64,000 nt of DNA from Adhaeretor mobilis (GCF_007741515.1 NZ_CP036263.1:3521178-3585177), one strand, 5' to 3'; positions 19,493-28,172 are shown, numbered from the stretch's first letter. Notes: generated by a model from the letters alone, not told the origin. Numbers and translations: made by a program.

Positions 19493-19505
19493 CTTGAGAA
19501 ACACA

Positions 19506-19546
19506 ACGGCTCGCAGACCACTGGTTTTCCAGAGTCTGCGGGCCGT
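19506..19546 (+). terminator. Terminator after tRNA-Ser
   Basis: A 13-bp stem (19506-19518 with 19534-19546, one G-T pair) with an inner CTGG-TTTT-CCAG hairpin, followed by CGGTCGTTTTA. Confidence 0.65.
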
Positions 19547-19643
19547 CGGTCGTTTTAGGGAACCCGCTTGTCCCGGTTTTGTCCCTGTTGGCGACCTCCT
19601 CCGTTAGGGCTGTAACGCGAGAGGCCTCGCCAACGACCGCTTC

Positions 19644-19754
19644 TTATGAAATGGCTGCTGCAGTCACCTTAGGTTGGCTGCCAACTACCGTGATCATCAC
19701 GGTCGATGCGATCACCGTCCAAGCCGTTTTGGTCTTAAAGTTCTCACTAATCAT
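19644..19754 (-). CDS. Predicted 36-residue membrane/exported peptide
   Basis: An ATG at 19754 is preceded on the minus strand by AAGGAGGACAGTAGC, an excellent ribosome binding site at normal distance. The frame codes for 36 residues and ends with TAA at 19644. The sequence begins 'MISENFKTKTAWTVIASTVM' and continues with a hydrophobic stretch and an Ala-rich end ('VTAAAIS'). It could be a single membrane helix or a signal peptide of a truncated gene. No homologue is recognised; the strong ribosome binding site is the main evidence. It lies between the tRNA and the insertion sequence. Confidence 0.4.
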   Translation of the reverse strand: MISENFKTKTAWTVIASTVMITVVGSQPKVTAAAIS

Positions 19755-19969
19755 GCTACTGTCCTCCTTGAAGGTTTAAGGTTGCCAGTCTCAGCCACTG
19801 GCTCGGCTTTCCCAAATGGGACTTTCTTAATGTGTCTGGCTATCTTCGTCGAAAGCGTGGGAGTACGGCTCATAGCAGGCCCCCTTCCTGACACTAGTAC
19901 TACAGTTGCGTTTTCCTATTTGAGCGGGTCTCCACGACCTCTACTGATAGAACATCTATATATTGGAAT

Positions 19970-21016
19970 GGCCTTGTCGCCTAATTCCACTGAACGAGTG
20001 GCATTCCGAGTTGGGTGAACTGGTTGAGGATTTGGCAGCGTAGCCTTGCTTCGGTCCGCTGATTGCACAACTTGCGACTGGTGAGCTTACCGCCGAAGAT
20101 CGCTTTCAAGCGATACATGGTCGTCTCGACCAAGATCCGCGTGTGGTAACCGGCCTGCACCTTCCAAGAACGGCGACCCGTGCGACGAATCTCACGCAAG
20201 GCCTCATCACGTGGCAAACGAGGCTGGCTAGAATTGCCATGCTGCCAGAGCATCGCGTTCTTTCGCGGAGGAATGATAGGCTCGGTTGCTTCCCACTCCA
20301 AACGGTCATAGACCTTCGGTTGATCGTAGGCCCCATCGCCGTAGAAATTGACGATCGGCTCTTCCACTTGAGCAAGTATGCCGTCGACTTGGTCGCCATC
20401 GTGCTGGTCGTTCTCGGTGAGAAGTTCCGCAATGATCTCTCCCGTTTCAGGATCGATCCCCACGTGCAGCTTGCGCCACGTGCGACGCTTGCTCACGCCA
20501 TGCTTGCGTGCTTTCCATTCGCCCTCACCATAGACTTTCAGACCTGTGCTATCGACCACGATGTCCCGTGGACCTTTCGTAGGCTTCACCGACAGAGAAA
20601 TCTCTATCTTGGCGGCCCGTTTTTGCAGGCTCGTGTAGTCTGGAATCTTCACTTCAGCGCCCATCAGCTTCACAAGTGAACGACCGAAGCCTTCGGTCTG
20701 ACGGTAGGTCAGCCCAAAGACTTCTCGCAGCGAGAGTAGGCAGCGAATTGCTGTGTCGCTGTAGGTGTAGGGTTGGCCGACCTTGGTTTCGAGATTCTCG
20801 TGTTCCCAGCCGATGAGCACATCTTCTTCCAGCCAGAGCGTCACATCGCCTCGCCTGACGAGCGATTCATTATACTCGTTCCAGTTCTTGACTTCGTAAG
20901 CTTTGCCTTCGGTCCTGGTTTTCGCACGTTTGGCCATCGATCGCTCAGCGATTGAGAGCAGAAAGTCCGTTCAACACACTTCTACGCTGCGAAGGCAAGA
21001 ATCGTTAGACAAGGCA
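19970..21016 (-). mobile_element. IS5-family insertion sequence (IS903-like), about 1.05 kb
   Basis: The left end reads GGCCTTGTCGCCTAATTC and the right end, read inward, TGCCTTGTCTAACGATTC. These are imperfect inverted repeats flanking one transposase gene. A second, isolated right end at 23210-23313 starts GGCCTTGTCGAACGATTC and matches the left end better, so the right end of this copy has probably mutated. No target-site duplication is visible. The size fits the IS903 group. Confidence 0.85.
19981..20937 (-). CDS. IS5-family transposase
   Basis: A 318-residue DDE transposase. The first catalytic Asp is in 'DIVVDSTGLKVYGEGEWKAR', and 'SKRRTWRKLHVGIDPETGEI' is the classic IS903/IS5 block that follows it. 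The second Asp is in 'FYGDGAYDQPKVYDRL' and the Glu is in the C-terminal 'VETTMYRLKAIFGGKL'. The N-terminal 'YSDTAIRCLLSLREVFGLTY' is the DUF772-type region. The frame has no interruption, so the enzyme may be active. Confidence 0.95.
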   Translation of the reverse strand: MAKRAKTRTEGKAYEVKNWNEYNESLVRRGDVTLWLEEDVLIGWEHENLETKVGQPYTYSDTAIRCLLSLREVFGLTYRQTEGFGRSLVKLMGAEVKIPDYTSLQKRAAKIEISLSVKPTKGPRDIVVDSTGLKVYGEGEWKARKHGVSKRRTWRKLHVGIDPETGEIIAELLTENDQHDGDQVDGILAQVEEPIVNFYGDGAYDQPKVYDRLEWEATEPIIPPRKNAMLWQHGNSSQPRLPRDEALREIRRTGRRSWKVQAGYHTRILVETTMYRLKAIFGGKLTSRKLCNQRTEARLRCQILNQFTQLGMPLVQWN

Positions 21017-21372
21017 ATTCGCGACTATACTTCTCCATCGCGTGACCCTCCGTGTGTTGTTGTTATTTGATTACAACGTCACACTAGATCAGTCAAACAC
21101 CGACAAACTGTCGTTTCGGATGGAACCCATTCCACAACTACACTTCGTGCCACAGAGACACCTGTGCACATCGACGATGGAAAGCTAACTACCCGATATA
21201 CCAACGCGATTGGAGGACCGCTGTAAGTGCTGATTGAATTGGCGTGGCTCATATTCACGCGGCAGTACCGCTGACTTGTTGAGAACGATTAGTCAGGTAG
21301 GTCGATCTAAATATCAGGGTGTGGAAGCTATGAGCTTCAACGGTTTTAGATTTTAGTTTTTAGGTGAGCGAG

Positions 21373-21588
21373 ATGGCTAGAAGAATCTTTCAGCTGCTTT
21401 CATTTACTGCGCTTGCCAGTGACGAGCGCGGGGCTAGTATGGTGGAGTATGCTCTTCTCACCAGTTTGATAGCTGTTGCGGCGGTTTCGTCAGAGTGGAC
21501 GCTTGGCGATAATACTGCAAGGACGTTTGATTTGGTCGCTGGAGCGGCTGGAGTCAATCCTGCCGACAGTGTCGGTCTAACAAGATAA
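21373..21588 (+). CDS. Flp-type (type IVb) pilin
   Basis: A 71-residue prepilin. 'DERGASMVEYALLTSLIAVA' is the Flp/Fap pilin signature: a Gly at the processing site, Glu at +5 and Tyr at +6 of the mature end, then a hydrophobic helix. These pilins are cut by a TadV-type peptidase and assembled by the Tad secretion system, none of whose genes lies in this window. The ATG at 21373 is preferred over a GTG at 21364. It stands alone between the insertion sequence and the PEP-CTERM gene. Confidence 0.85.
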   Translation: MARRIFQLLSFTALASDERGASMVEYALLTSLIAVAAVSSEWTLGDNTARTFDLVAGAAGVNPADSVGLTR

Positions 21589-21704
21589 GACGTCGATAAA
21601 CTTGCAATCAAAAATGAGACGAGAATTAGAACCTTGCTACGTCCAACGTCCGTTTGGCAATTTTTATTTTGCCCAACAGGATCGCTGGATGAAGCAGGCA
21701 AGAC

Positions 21705-22646
21705 TTAACAAGTAGCAGACTTTGATGCTTCCCGCCGTCGCCGTTTCAAACCACCAAAAGTCGCAAACATTCCCAACAGAACCAGACTAGATGGTTCAGG
21801 AACGCTAGCACCGGTAGTTTGGTCGATCCAACCCAAATTCGGATGAATAAGAGTGTAATTACCAAACGTGTTGTATGCCTCAAACGGAGTCGCAGTCGAT
21901 GTTATCGCGGCTACCTCGGTCAAACCAAGATATGTGGGACTACCCGAAGCTGATTCCGTTGGACGGATCCCTAAAGGCATAAAATTCGATTGACCCGGAG
22001 CGCCGAAGTCTGAAGTCGTGTAACCGATAGGTGTTGTCGCGATGTTTCGGGTCGTGATAGTTCCTGCCCGTCGCTTTCCATCCGCGGGCAAAAGTCCGGT
22101 TTGCGGCGTCGCCGGTCGTCCATAGCTTGCCAAATTTAGCTCAGTTCCGAGCGCTACCTCTTGCCGGTGCAGTGTCGCCGGAGCTACCGATTGAAATCCA
22201 CTCTTGAAATATAGCAACGCGAGATCAGGTCCGCTACTAATGTCATTATAGTCGGGGTGGATGAAGAACGCGTCAGCAAATAGGCTCTCTCCAGGATTGT
22301 TTAACACATCGTTACCAAGCCCAAACTCGAAACCGTTGTACGCACTATTGACGTCCGAGTCGATCGCCAATAGCCCATGTGCCGAAGTAAGGACCCAATG
22401 TTCGTCAATTAACACACCAGAGGTGAACGAAGCGTCAACCTCGTCTTGTTGCGCAAAAAGCCAACCGGCCGATGGAAACAAATTAGCATACTCCAAATAC
22501 GCTGATTCGGGCGTAGTGGAAAAATTGTGCATCAGACCAGCATGTGCCGATTGAATTGGCGTAAACACCGTCATCGCGATAGCGACCAATGTCGCCACGA
22601 GGGCGGCTCTGTTTATGCGCTGATAATAGGTAGTTGTAGTATTCAT
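21705..22646 (-). CDS. PEP-CTERM trypsin-like serine protease homologue
   Basis: A 313-residue exported protein. After a signal peptide (ending near 'IQSAHAGL') comes a trypsin fold with 'VLTSAHGLL' (catalytic His), 'GPDLALLYF' (catalytic Asp) and 'ESASGSPTYL' (likely Ser region; the usual 'GDSGSP' is altered to 'SASGSP'). The C-terminus is a PEP-CTERM sorting signal: 'VPEPSSLVLLGMFATFGG' and then 'LKRRRR', read by the exosortase/EPS system. I start at ATG 22646; an upstream in-frame codon at 22673 adds nine residues that do not look like part of the signal peptide. Activity is uncertain because of the changed Ser motif. Confidence 0.8.
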   Translation of the reverse strand: MNTTTTYYQRINRAALVATLVAIAMTVFTPIQSAHAGLMHNFSTTPESAYLEYANLFPSAGWLFAQQDEVDASFTSGVLIDEHWVLTSAHGLLAIDSDVNSAYNGFEFGLGNDVLNNPGESLFADAFFIHPDYNDISSGPDLALLYFKSGFQSVAPATLHRQEVALGTELNLASYGRPATPQTGLLPADGKRRAGTITTRNIATTPIGYTTSDFGAPGQSNFMPLGIRPTESASGSPTYLGLTEVAAITSTATPFEAYNTFGNYTLIHPNLGWIDQTTGASVPEPSSLVLLGMFATFGGLKRRRREASKSATC

Positions 22647-22673
22647 GAGCGTCTCGTTGCAGTGTCGTAGCAC

Positions 22674-23209
22674 TATGGTGGAGGGTGAGCGGGTATCTCA
22701 ACTCAGCAGCCCGCATTAGAAATATTCTACCACCTGTCCTGCTACGATGCACGAATAGCGGCCGCCTGTTGGCCGATCTTCTTTCTCCTCCGCGAAAACA
22801 GTCTGAAACTCGCGGTTTCGAGTGGTCTCCGCGACTCGGAAGTTCACTCTCATTCTTCGGTCAGGCTGCACGCTACGCTCAGCCGGGGCGTAGTCCCGGC
22901 AATGCTCTCTTTGAAGCCGAGGATGATTGGCATTAGTAGTTTCTCGATGAGGAAACGAAAAAATAAGCCCGGAGATTTTGGGTGGTTCACTAATTCAGAT
23001 TTGTGAATACAATCTTAGTGACCAGCTTCTAGCTTGGTCACCGCGTCATCGGGAATAACCAAGCATGGAATCGCAGCGGCCCGCTGATGGAAGCGGCCCG
23101 TAGACCGCCCTCCTCTCGGCCAGGAAGGTAGAGAGAGCTTCGCCAAATAGACCCGGCTGGGATGCCGGACGGAATCAGCGAACGCGGGCTGCTTTTTTTG
23201 TTGCTTTCA
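22674..23209. other. Gene-free stretch upstream of the PEP-CTERM gene
   Basis: About 535 bases with no convincing frame. It carries the promoter side of the PEP-CTERM gene and ends at the insertion-sequence remnant. Confidence 0.5.
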
Positions 23210-23313
23210 TCCTGGTTTTCGCACGTTTGGCCATCGATCGCTCCGCGATTGAGAGAAGAAAGTCCGTTCAACACACTTCTACGCTGCGAAGGGAAGAATC
23301 GTTCGACAAGGCC
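23210..23313 (-). mobile_element. 104-base remnant of the same IS5-family element (right end only)
   Basis: This segment matches 20913-21016 nearly base for base (a few differences): the first codons of the transposase, the untranslated leader and the terminal inverted repeat ending GACAAGGCC. Everything upstream of it in the element is missing. It lies 31 bases beyond the stop codon of the M10 peptidase gene and marks where that gene's 3' part was lost. Confidence 0.9.
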
Positions 23314-23344
23314 ATTCGGTTGATCCTGCGGGGTTGTCGTTTGC

Positions 23345-24379
23345 CTACTCAAGCAGGGTCGTGCCATCAACGTCGAACACAGCCAGCGACAGGTCATTTC
23401 TGGCATTCGCGTCGAAGGTAGCCTGCGCACCGCCGTCGAGCCCTTGGTTGAAGACGCCGCCCAGTGGAGTCAGGATGGCCTCCAGCGTTGAAGGGATGTC
23501 GACTGTGAACGAGAAGAAATCCACATCGTCAGCGTTGGCTATGCTCACAAAGTCGGTTTCGGTTGTCGCGACAAATTGGCTGCCTGTCGCGTCGCCACCG
23601 ATGGAAAGGAAGCTGCCCGCAGAAATCGTGCCCAGGTCCGTGCCTGTTGAGGTGGAATTGTTTCCCAGTCCGTCGATTGATTTTTCAAACGTATCGCCAT
23701 ACAGGCCCTGAATGCCGCGAATATCATCAAGTTGTGGCCCATCGAAAGCCGTGCTGATGAACGGTTCCAACAAGAGTGAAGAGTTGGAGGACTCAACATG
23801 TTGCAGTCCGATAGCGTGGCCAATTTCATGCATTAGCGTGTTGCGAAGCTGGAGATAACTGTTTGACGAGTTAGAGTAGAAATTTGTTTCGCCCGTGTCG
23901 AACACGATGTCGCCGCTGTTGGGTAGCGTCGCATAGGCTAATGTACTGCCGGCGCCATCGACAAAGGTCCCGCCGAGTCGTATGTCGCCCAGTGTGCCTA
24001 GTACGCCGCTTGAATTCTGCAACTGCGATCCGTTGTCGTTCGGCTCGTAAACGAACGTGATACAGCCAAGTTCACTCCAACGATCAAACGACGGTTCAAA
24101 CAGTGCAAACCAGGGACGCGTCGTTAAATTGGCGTTGTTGGAATTGACGTTGAACAGATCGTCAAAATAGCTGACGAGGTTACTACCGCCTTCGCCGGGA
24201 ATGTTCGCCCCGTCTGGAGAAATGCTCCAGGTGAGTGTGACGGGCGTCCCCGGTGAGGCGACGACTCCGGAAGCAGTGACCGACCGCGGGTCGTCGGGGA
24301 CATAGGCAACTGCGTTTGTCGCCAGCCCTACGGAAGACGCACTCACGACACAGACATAGAACAGTTTGGGATTGATCAT
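23345..24379 (-). CDS. M10-type (matrixin-like) metallopeptidase, C-terminally truncated
   Basis: A 344-residue exported protein with a signal peptide (about residues 1-25). The zinc site is 'HEIGHAIGLQH' (residues 184-194), i.e. HExxHxxGxxH of matrixins. Residues about 250-344 look like the start of a bacterial pre-peptidase C-terminal (PPC) domain ('ADDVDFFSFTVD', 'NDLSLAVFDVDGTTLLE'). The frame stops at TAG 23345-23347, but the next codons in the same frame still read like PPC sequence ('ANDNPAGSTE') up to the IS remnant at 23313. The gene was therefore probably shortened by a nonsense change and by an insertion. The catalytic part looks intact. Confidence 0.8.
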   Translation of the reverse strand: MINPKLFYVCVVSASSVGLATNAVAYVPDDPRSVTASGVVASPGTPVTLTWSISPDGANIPGEGGSNLVSYFDDLFNVNSNNANLTTRPWFALFEPSFDRWSELGCITFVYEPNDNGSQLQNSSGVLGTLGDIRLGGTFVDGAGSTLAYATLPNSGDIVFDTGETNFYSNSSNSYLQLRNTLMHEIGHAIGLQHVESSNSSLLLEPFISTAFDGPQLDDIRGIQGLYGDTFEKSIDGLGNNSTSTGTDLGTISAGSFLSIGGDATGSQFVATTETDFVSIANADDVDFFSFTVDIPSTLEAILTPLGGVFNQGLDGGAQATFDANARNDLSLAVFDVDGTTLLE

Positions 24380-24557
24380 GGTCCAGAACCTTTAAATGAG
24401 TGGTACTGCGGAAGAGCTGCCTAGTTGGAGTTGACTATGTCCACGAATACGGCTGCGCTTCGCTACTTGCCCATCGACATCGCCGTCCACATCGCCCCAC
24501 GAGTATCGAACTTTGAATCCGTAAGCTTCGCAACCGATCAAAGAGTCGTCGTGAACA

Positions 24558-24592
24558 CGAGCCAGCGGACCCCAGAAGCGCCCGCTGGCTCG
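24558..24592 (-). terminator. Hairpin after the haem peroxidase gene
   Basis: A perfect 11-bp stem (24558-24568 CGAGCCAGCGG with 24582-24592) and a 13-base loop, 13 bases downstream of the stop of the minus-strand peroxidase gene. There is no T-run. Confidence 0.45.
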
Positions 24593-24605
24593 CACCACTT
24601 TGCCC

Positions 24606-26780
24606 CTACCTGCGGCCGCGTTGCGATCGGTTCGACGCTAACTGTTTGGCGATGCTGTCCCAGTGGTCGTTGTGCGTACCTCTGCCGAAAGCTTCGTCAA
24701 CGGCTGCGAACCGTGAGTGGTTGCTGCGATGCCGCTGATCCCTGTCGTCTCTGTGGTCTTTGCGATCATGGGAATTGTCGCGATCATGCCGATCTTCGAC
24801 CACGGTTCCGAAATTCACGTCGCTGACAACCTGACCACCCACGGAGATCAACACGTCAGCCGTTTCGGCAACCGTACCGTCGGCAGTGGACCGAAGCACG
24901 CTCACTTGATAGTCGCCCGTTTCTCGGAACGTGTCGAAAGCGTAGAACCCACTAGAATCCGTCGTGGTCGTGTCCACCACTTCGCCCTCGTCGTTGAGCA
25001 GTTCCACAGTCACGCCCGCCGCGCCCTGTGTGCCGCCGCGATCGTGTTTGCCGTTAGCACTGCTCTCCTCAACTACGGTACCGGAGACGGTCGCCGACAT
25101 GAAGAACACATTGTCCTGCAAATTAGTGACGGACGAATTGCGTTGAATGATGTCCGACAGCGACGACTCCTCAATTTGCTGGACATCCTCCTCAGAGAAA
25201 TAATTCTCGTACCAGAACCGATCTCCATCACGTAGACGCGTGAACTGATCGACGATAATCGTTTGATTCAGCTCACCCAAGCTGCTGCCAGCCACCGGAT
25301 CTTCTGCCAAGACTCCAACCCACAAATCGATGTCATCGACCGAATCGTACAGGCTCGCCAAATTCGCTTGCAGCTCGACATCCGACGTAATGTCCGCGAA
25401 ACTCTCCACGCGTTCCAGTCCGTACGCCTCGCGAGTCGAATTGTAGTCGGCCAGCCCATGATCCCTGCCACGCTGGATATTGAGCGACGCAAGATCGAAG
25501 CCACCTTGCCCGGGGCCAAGGAACAGAAAGTTGCGGATGCTGTCGACAACTTGCGTGTCTATTTCCTGTGATTGCGACGAAGCAGAGTATTTCAGCAGCG
25601 AATCGATTCCCGTTTCTTTGAGCAAATCGGGATTGAAGAACGCCTCGGAAAGCGCAACCTCGTCGAACACTGCCCGGCCATCGTCGCCGAAGAATTCGAC
25701 ATCGTCATTCAACAAACTATGGCCCAGCCGATACGCTGCCGTAGAGAACTCGTTGGCGATGCTTGGATCGACCGTCGGATCGTAGCCTTCGTACTCTGAG
25801 AGCGACTCTTCGCCCAACAGCGCTGGCAGAAACTCGTTGTAGGTAATGGACTGAATTTCAGCGATGACGATCACCCGAGCTTGCTGGTAGATTTCCTCGT
25901 CCGTAAGATCGGCATTCTGTGCCGCAATCTCTTCGGCCAGCCGGTTGTGTTCTCGCACGAACAGTGTCTGCAGGGACGTCAGCTCGATGTTCTCATTGGC
26001 GCGGATGTCGCCGGCGAGAAAGCTGCCATTTTCATCGACGGGAAGCAGATCCCCTTCGCTTGTCAGCAGCTTGCCCCCCTCAAAAGTGCGCAAGCTGTCG
26101 GCAACTTCCTGGCTGGAGCCGTAGACCTGCGAGCCATCGACAAACGCGGTAATCTCGTTAATTTGCTCACGAGGGTTATCGACGCTATCTCCGGTGGTAA
26201 CGTCGAAGACCGACCGGGTGAAGTTCATCACTTGTTCGCCCGTCCCATCCGGGTCGAAGTACGCATCGCCGGTGGGGATTTCGATATTGGCCGATTCCGT
26301 TCCGCTGGACTCAGTCAGATCGATATCGTGATCGAGAAACTGCCCCCACACATACACGAAAGCGGACAACTCCCGCTCGTTGCCGGTCGCTTCCGGGTCT
26401 TGGGCGGCGATCACATTGCTGACCTCACGGGCACTTGGCCGATCCTCGCCTGCCAGTTCGGAGATGCCATCGGCATAGTCGGACTCAGCGGTCCGCAGTA
26501 GTTGGGTGCCAGCGCTACCGAGTTCCGGGTTTTCCAGGTTGTTGCCCGTGCCGTCGATCGATCGCACTTCGGTGGTTGTGGTCGTCGGTATGGCCGCAAT
26601 CGTCTCACTGCTGGTAAGGTTTGCGAGCGATTCTGCCTGCGTGGTTGAGATTTCGGCAGAGACAGCCACCGTCTCTAGCTCTTCGCTCACCAAATCAGGC
26701 GTTAGCGAGGTTCCGACATCGGCCGCTAGGAGATTTCGAGTTTCCAGGCGTTCTACGCTACGGTTCTTTTGGGGTTTCAT
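24606..26780 (-). CDS. Animal-type haem peroxidase with repeat tail, secreted
   Basis: A 724-residue protein with the planctomycete leader motif 'VERLETRNLLAAD' at residues 9-21. The peroxidase-cyclooxygenase domain spans about residues 100-560. 'WGQFLDHDIDLTE' gives the distal His (residue 151). 'FVREHNRLAEE' and 'YRLGHSLLNDD' (probable proximal His) follow, then 'NIQRGRDHGLADYNSTRE'. A B-type/carboxypeptidase-regulatory-like beta domain ('GAAGVTVELLNDEGEVVDTT') lies at about 610-680. The tail is rich in His, Asp and Arg ('HDRDNSHDRKDHRDDRDQRH') and may bind metal. I start at ATG 26780, with GAGGAGAG upstream. Such enzymes oxidise halides or phenols with hydrogen peroxide. Confidence 0.9.
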   Translation of the reverse strand: MKPQKNRSVERLETRNLLAADVGTSLTPDLVSEELETVAVSAEISTTQAESLANLTSSETIAAIPTTTTTEVRSIDGTGNNLENPELGSAGTQLLRTAESDYADGISELAGEDRPSAREVSNVIAAQDPEATGNERELSAFVYVWGQFLDHDIDLTESSGTESANIEIPTGDAYFDPDGTGEQVMNFTRSVFDVTTGDSVDNPREQINEITAFVDGSQVYGSSQEVADSLRTFEGGKLLTSEGDLLPVDENGSFLAGDIRANENIELTSLQTLFVREHNRLAEEIAAQNADLTDEEIYQQARVIVIAEIQSITYNEFLPALLGEESLSEYEGYDPTVDPSIANEFSTAAYRLGHSLLNDDVEFFGDDGRAVFDEVALSEAFFNPDLLKETGIDSLLKYSASSQSQEIDTQVVDSIRNFLFLGPGQGGFDLASLNIQRGRDHGLADYNSTREAYGLERVESFADITSDVELQANLASLYDSVDDIDLWVGVLAEDPVAGSSLGELNQTIIVDQFTRLRDGDRFWYENYFSEEDVQQIEESSLSDIIQRNSSVTNLQDNVFFMSATVSGTVVEESSANGKHDRGGTQGAAGVTVELLNDEGEVVDTTTTDSSGFYAFDTFRETGDYQVSVLRSTADGTVAETADVLISVGGQVVSDVNFGTVVEDRHDRDNSHDRKDHRDDRDQRHRSNHSRFAAVDEAFGRGTHNDHWDSIAKQLASNRSQRGRR

Positions 26781-27117
26781 AGCAACTCTCCTCAGGTTCC
26801 GGGGTTGAAAAGAATAGTCTTGGTCGCCTGAAGTACCTGTTGCCCCACGGTCACGGCGCCTCAACCGTGACATTGCCAGGAGGACACGGGCCTCAGAGCT
26901 AGCTCCAAAGCCCGTGGTCCAATACTTATGGCTCTACTACAGATAAACGCACAGCGAAGTCAGATTTCTACAAGCAGCCCAAAATAAAAGTGCTTTGTCG
27001 AACTACCATGGAAGCAGACACTGACTCGGTAGCGATCAGAGGTATAATGACAGTCAGACAAAAGCCTTGTAGAAAAGTTGCCATCGTTGCCGTTATCTCT
27101 TTAGTCAGGACTCTCAC

Positions 27118-27441
27118 ATGCCAAAAGAAGTCGTAGCGACGGAGCCAATTCGTGAAAGGTTGCTTGCCGGTGATCGCGGGGCGTTGGCGGAATTGTTTGA
27201 TTAGCACCGCGAGCGTCTGTGGCGTATTGTCTACTTCCGCCTCGACACACGCATTTCGGGACGTGTTGATCCTGACGAGGTTTTACAGGATGCCGAGGAA
27301 CAGTCAGCTCTAACAGGCAAGATCGTTCCAGCTCTCGCCCAACGACTACAATCGGAACTGCCTCCGCTACCCGATCACCAGCAATATCTTGAAGACTTGC
27401 TGGCTGCCGAGTATCGCCGCCAAAGTCGCAGCCTAGGCTAG
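27118..27441 (+). pseudogene. Broken ECF sigma-factor gene
   Basis: The frame from ATG 27118 reads like the region-2 start of an extracytoplasmic sigma factor: 'LLAGDRGALAELFD', a TAG stop at 27202-27204, then 'HRERLWRIVYFRLDTRISGR' and 'VDPDEVLQDA'. After that the sequence switches to unrelated-looking residues ('LPPLPDHQQYLEDLLAAEY') and ends with TAG at 27439-27441. The internal stop, and the loss of the rest of region 2 and of region 4, show a decayed gene. It is divergent from the haem peroxidase gene, so it may once have regulated it. Confidence 0.65.
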
Positions 27442-27673
27442 GCGTAATCTGAGCTAGCCGACTGAGAAACTCGGTCCCAACTCAGATTTTGTCCGCCATT
27501 TTCAGGCTGCGGCAGCCCAATACTTACGGACAAGGGCTGGAGTCAGAATTCATATCCCCACTGCTGAACGCTGATAAATTGTAGTATCTTGATACCAGGA
27601 CGCCTGAAGACTAACTTCTTTTGGCGGACAAGTCGTCGATCTACTCTAGCACCACCTGATTTCTACAACTCCC

Positions 27674-28054
27674 TCATTCGCTCGCCATAACTCTAGCTGA
27701 CTCATTCCATGAAACCCATAATAAAGCTGCTTGTTGCCAATCGCTGGTTTCCTGAGTGAGAAAACCAGCAGCTTGACCCGAGCGCGCGCGAACTAGAAGA
27801 TGTGTTTCGCGGAACGCACACCTTGTCCCGGTTTTTTTCTTGTTGCTGTTCCATTCAGTTTTTTTGAGTTTGAAGTGGTGTCTCTTCTGAGGTTGTGTCG
27901 TGAGCGCTCGGAAGGGTTTGGCACGAGCCTGTCGGTCGTCCGCTTCGGTAGCGACTCTTACGACACGCTTTTCAGTTTCGCAGTCAGTCAGCAAGAGCGT
28001 CAGTCCCGTCGCTAGGAGGCATGGACTGACACTGTGAGGATGGTTTCGGTTCAT
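27674..28054 (-). CDS. Probable decayed lipoprotein-like small gene
   Basis: An ATG at 28054 follows AAAGGAGGCCTA, a strong ribosome binding site. The start ('MNRNHPHSVSPCLLATGLTL') continues into a lipobox-like 'LLLTDCETEK' and then 'VVRVATEADDRQARA', which resembles the helical beginning of small planctomycete lipoproteins. From about residue 45 on the residues look random ('KRHHFKLKKTEWNSNKKK'), and another frame seems to fit better, so I suspect a frameshift. It overlaps the next small gene upstream. Whether any product is made is doubtful. Confidence 0.35.
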   Translation of the reverse strand: MNRNHPHSVSPCLLATGLTLLLTDCETEKRVVRVATEADDRQARAKPFRALTTQPQKRHHFKLKKTEWNSNKKKTGTRCAFRETHLLVRARSGQAAGFLTQETSDWQQAALLWVSWNESARVMASE

Positions 28055-28172
28055 TAGGCCTCCTTTGTCGTAGGATGAGTTCGAGTAATCGTTCCAGCAC
28101 ACGCCATAGACTCTGCTCACGTGTAAGCGTGAGAGCGATCGCAATCAGGGCCAGCGCAATCAGCTCCGCCAC
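27984..28172 (-). CDS. Small single-helix membrane protein
   Basis: A 62-residue frame with one hydrophobic helix ('MAELIALALIAIALTLTREQ') followed by 'LWRVLERLLELILRQRR', an amphipathic basic helix. It overlaps the start of the lipoprotein-like frame, an arrangement that suggests a coupled pair. No family is named with confidence. Confidence 0.4.
   Translation of the reverse strand: MAELIALALIAIALTLTREQSLWRVLERLLELILRQRRPNEPKPSSQCQSMPPSDGTDALAD

Noticed and set aside
23038..23430. 130-residue minus-strand frame across the IS remnant
   Set aside because: It runs through a terminal repeat and out of frame with the M10 gene; not a real gene.
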